NCBI RefSeq assembly: GCF_028751545.1
Contig: NZ_CP071867.1
Location: 2,267,306 to 2,331,305 of the forward strand
From: Gilliamella sp. B3022
Lineage (GTDB): Bacteria; Pseudomonadota; Gammaproteobacteria; Enterobacterales; Orbaceae
Length of the DNA stretch: 64,000 bases
Direction: 5' to 3'
Positions 62,650-64,000 of this stretch are shown one piece after another. Position numbers and translations under genes: made by a program. The notes below the pieces were generated by a model. That model worked only from the letters and a program-made list of their open reading frames with translations. It had not been told where the DNA came from and ran no database searches. Positions within the stretch are counted from its first letter, which is position 1; every line of letters starts with the position of its first letter.

Positions 62650-63378
62650 TCAATACCCATCGATCAAAGAATAATATTGATAATGTTGATAACCCCAATA
62701 TAAAAGTAGAGTTGCAACAGCAAAAATTAGGGCTGTTAGCGTCGTACAAATTTTGCTTGGATATCGGAATTTTCTTAAACAAAATGTGATTAACCCGCCC
62801 AAAACAAAACCGGTTACTGCACCTCCAATGTGTGCCATATTGTCAACAGAAGGTAGTAATCCCAATCCGGCGGTGAGCAATAAACTCACTACAATTGATT
62901 TGATAGGCATTTCATGTAAATCCGTTCGATTAATTAACGAGTAAGCGAGCAGAGCGGTGATAATACCTAAAATTGCCCCCGAAGCGCCGCAGCTTATAAC
63001 GTTATAATGAATTGTGGCGATATCACTTGCTAAACTGCCAAATAAACCCGAGAGCAAATAGATACCTAAAAAAGCGAATGGGGGAATCAATCTTTCTAAA
63101 ATCATGCCAACACTCCACAACGCTAACATATTCATAGCAAGATGAGCTAATCCTATATGCATGAAAATGTTGGTAAAAAGGCGCCAGTATTGGCCAGAAA
63201 AAGTTATTTGAGCAACATCAGCTCCCCAGTCAATTAAAAACTGATTTTGATTTAAATCTGACAGACCTCTCATATCAAGAAGTCGAGAAAAAATAAACCA
63301 AGCAACATTAATACAAACTAAAATGCTGGTAATTTTAGCTTGACGATATAAGAATTGAACATGTTTTACAAAATTCAT
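62650..63378 (-). CDS. Rhomboid-family intramembrane serine protease
   Basis: The 242-residue protein has six or seven hydrophobic segments. Catalytic S133 lies in the motif GASGAILG and H183 in DNMAHIGGAVTG; the HxxxN support motif appears as HLAMNMLALW, and the L1-loop WR at YWRLFTN is present. Rhomboids cut membrane-spanning substrates. It lacks the cytoplasmic N-terminal domain of GlpG, so it is a distinct paralogue. The substrate is unknown. It is convergent with lolE. Confidence 0.92.
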   Translation of the reverse strand: MNFVKHVQFLYRQAKITSILVCINVAWFIFSRLLDMRGLSDLNQNQFLIDWGADVAQITFSGQYWRLFTNIFMHIGLAHLAMNMLALWSVGMILERLIPPFAFLGIYLLSGLFGSLASDIATIHYNVISCGASGAILGIITALLAYSLINRTDLHEMPIKSIVVSLLLTAGLGLLPSVDNMAHIGGAVTGFVLGGLITFCLRKFRYPSKICTTLTALIFAVATLLLYWGYQHYQYYSLIDGY

Positions 63379-63429
63379 GTGTTGAGTTTTCCTTTTGAAA
63401 AACGAAATGTTTAAAAATAGACAGAGGAT

Positions 63430-63924
63430 TTAAACCAACTGCTTTCCATAAATAACCAAATCACGCTTAACGTCATCCAGTTCCGCAATTTTAGGTAATA
63501 ATCCCCATTGTTGATAATTCATTTTTTTGAATAAATTTATGCTAGGAAGATTATGACCAAAAATATAGCTAAGTATGGTTTCAATACCTGCCTGTTTGGC
63601 AAATAATTCAATGTGTTTAATGGTGGATTGACCAATGGTTTTCCCTCTAAAATCATGATGCAAATACAAACTGATTTCAACCGTTTTAACATAAGCCGCG
63701 CGACCATAAAAAGAGGATAAACTTACCCAACCACAAGATTGATTCTGATATTTGATTAACCAAAGTGGGCGATTTTGAGGATTATGCTGTTCAAACCAAA
63801 CCATACGACTTTCAATCGATACTGGCTGCAAATCCGCCGTAATTTGACGGCTCGCTATGGTTTCGTTATATACATTTATAATAAAAGGCAAATCATCTAA
63901 AGTGGCATCAGTAAAGGTAATCAT
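63430..63924 (-). CDS. GNAT N-acetyltransferase (phosphinothricin-acetyltransferase/MnaT-like)
   Basis: The start chosen is ATG 63924 (MITFTDATLDDLPFIINVYNETI); a TTG 15 bases upstream has no ribosome site. The 164-residue protein has the GNAT order: N-terminal strand, VEISLYLHHDFRGKTIGQSTIKHIE with the acetyl-CoA-binding R/QxxGxG/A-like loop and LPSINLFKKMNYQQWGLLP. The RQITADLQPVSIESRMVWFEQH stretch is typical of the PAT/YncA group, which acetylates amine groups of methionine analogues or related compounds. It is a single gene divergent from the frame at the right edge. Confidence 0.88.
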   Translation of the reverse strand: MITFTDATLDDLPFIINVYNETIASRQITADLQPVSIESRMVWFEQHNPQNRPLWLIKYQNQSCGWVSLSSFYGRAAYVKTVEISLYLHHDFRGKTIGQSTIKHIELFAKQAGIETILSYIFGHNLPSINLFKKMNYQQWGLLPKIAELDDVKRDLVIYGKQLV

Positions 63925-63948
63925 AAAATAAAATAACAAGGATTAATT

Positions 63949-64000
63949 ATGCCTCATTGTAATGGCTTTAATGATAGCAAGCAATATTTAAAAAAACGAT
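63949..64000 (+). CDS. Start of a gene running off the right edge
   Basis: AAGGA at 63939-63943 precedes ATG 63949 by five bases, and the frame (MPHCNGFNDSKQYLKKR) stays open to the end of the window. Too little is present to identify it. The ribosome site is good, so it is probably a true gene. Confidence 0.55.
   Translation, partial: MPHCNGFNDSKQYLKKR

Overview
The window reads as chromosome of an AT-rich gammaproteobacterium. matP, a topA-cysB pair, a SulA-type division inhibitor with a LexA box, a complete hisGDCBHAFI operon behind a polyhistidine leader peptide, mfd and a lolCDE operon together point to the Enterobacterales/Pasteurellales/Orbales neighbourhood. The base composition, long A/T tracts, many small decayed genes and a PTS-rich gene set look most like Orbaceae (the Gilliamella/Frischella group of insect-gut symbionts). 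That placement is inference, not a database result.

Region 1 (1-16.1 kb) is a biosynthetic locus. One very large gene encodes a four-module non-ribosomal peptide synthetase, C-A-T / C-A-T-E / C-A-T / C-A-T-TE. A strong terminator follows, then a Sfp-type phosphopantetheinyl transferase whose natural reading frame is broken at an 11-A tract. The N-terminal condensation domain suggests a lipid- or acyl-capped start. The epimerase places a D-residue at position 2, and the fourth adenylation domain carries a clear serine code, so the expected product is an acyl-tetrapeptide ending in Ser. No export or tailoring genes are tied to it, except possibly the nearby MATE transporter.

Region 2 (17-31 kb) is mixed metabolism: a MATE exporter, queH (queuosine), a 1.4-kaa double-ATPase acyl-CoA dehydratase activase with no dehydratase subunits beside it, an HPr paralogue, an APC amino-acid permease, a fructose-type PTS (separate EIIA and EIIBC) and a secreted-scale amidohydrolase-family enzyme. 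Region 3 (30.5-42.2 kb) is core genome: matP, topA, cysB, and the convergent his operon with its attenuator.

Region 4 (42.3-51.2 kb) is an accessory and decaying stretch. It holds an Lrp-type regulator with an in-frame stop next to a multiply frameshifted isochorismatase-like hydrolase, a frameshifted gene of unknown family, a TetR regulator, a MarR/SRPBCC pair behind a tetranucleotide repeat, sulA, crcB, riboflavin synthase and a long non-coding tract with coding debris. Region 5 (51-64 kb) returns to ordinary genes: a PEBP-family protein, mmuP-mmuM, a DUF945 protein, mfd, lolCDE, a rhomboid protease and a GNAT acetyltransferase, with a gene running off the right edge.

A short dispersed intergenic repeat of about 38 bp occurs at least five times in the window. 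Each copy carries a promoter-like TTGTCA-N17-TATACG arrangement or a degenerate version of it. No tRNA, rRNA, CRISPR array, insertion sequence or prophage was recognised.
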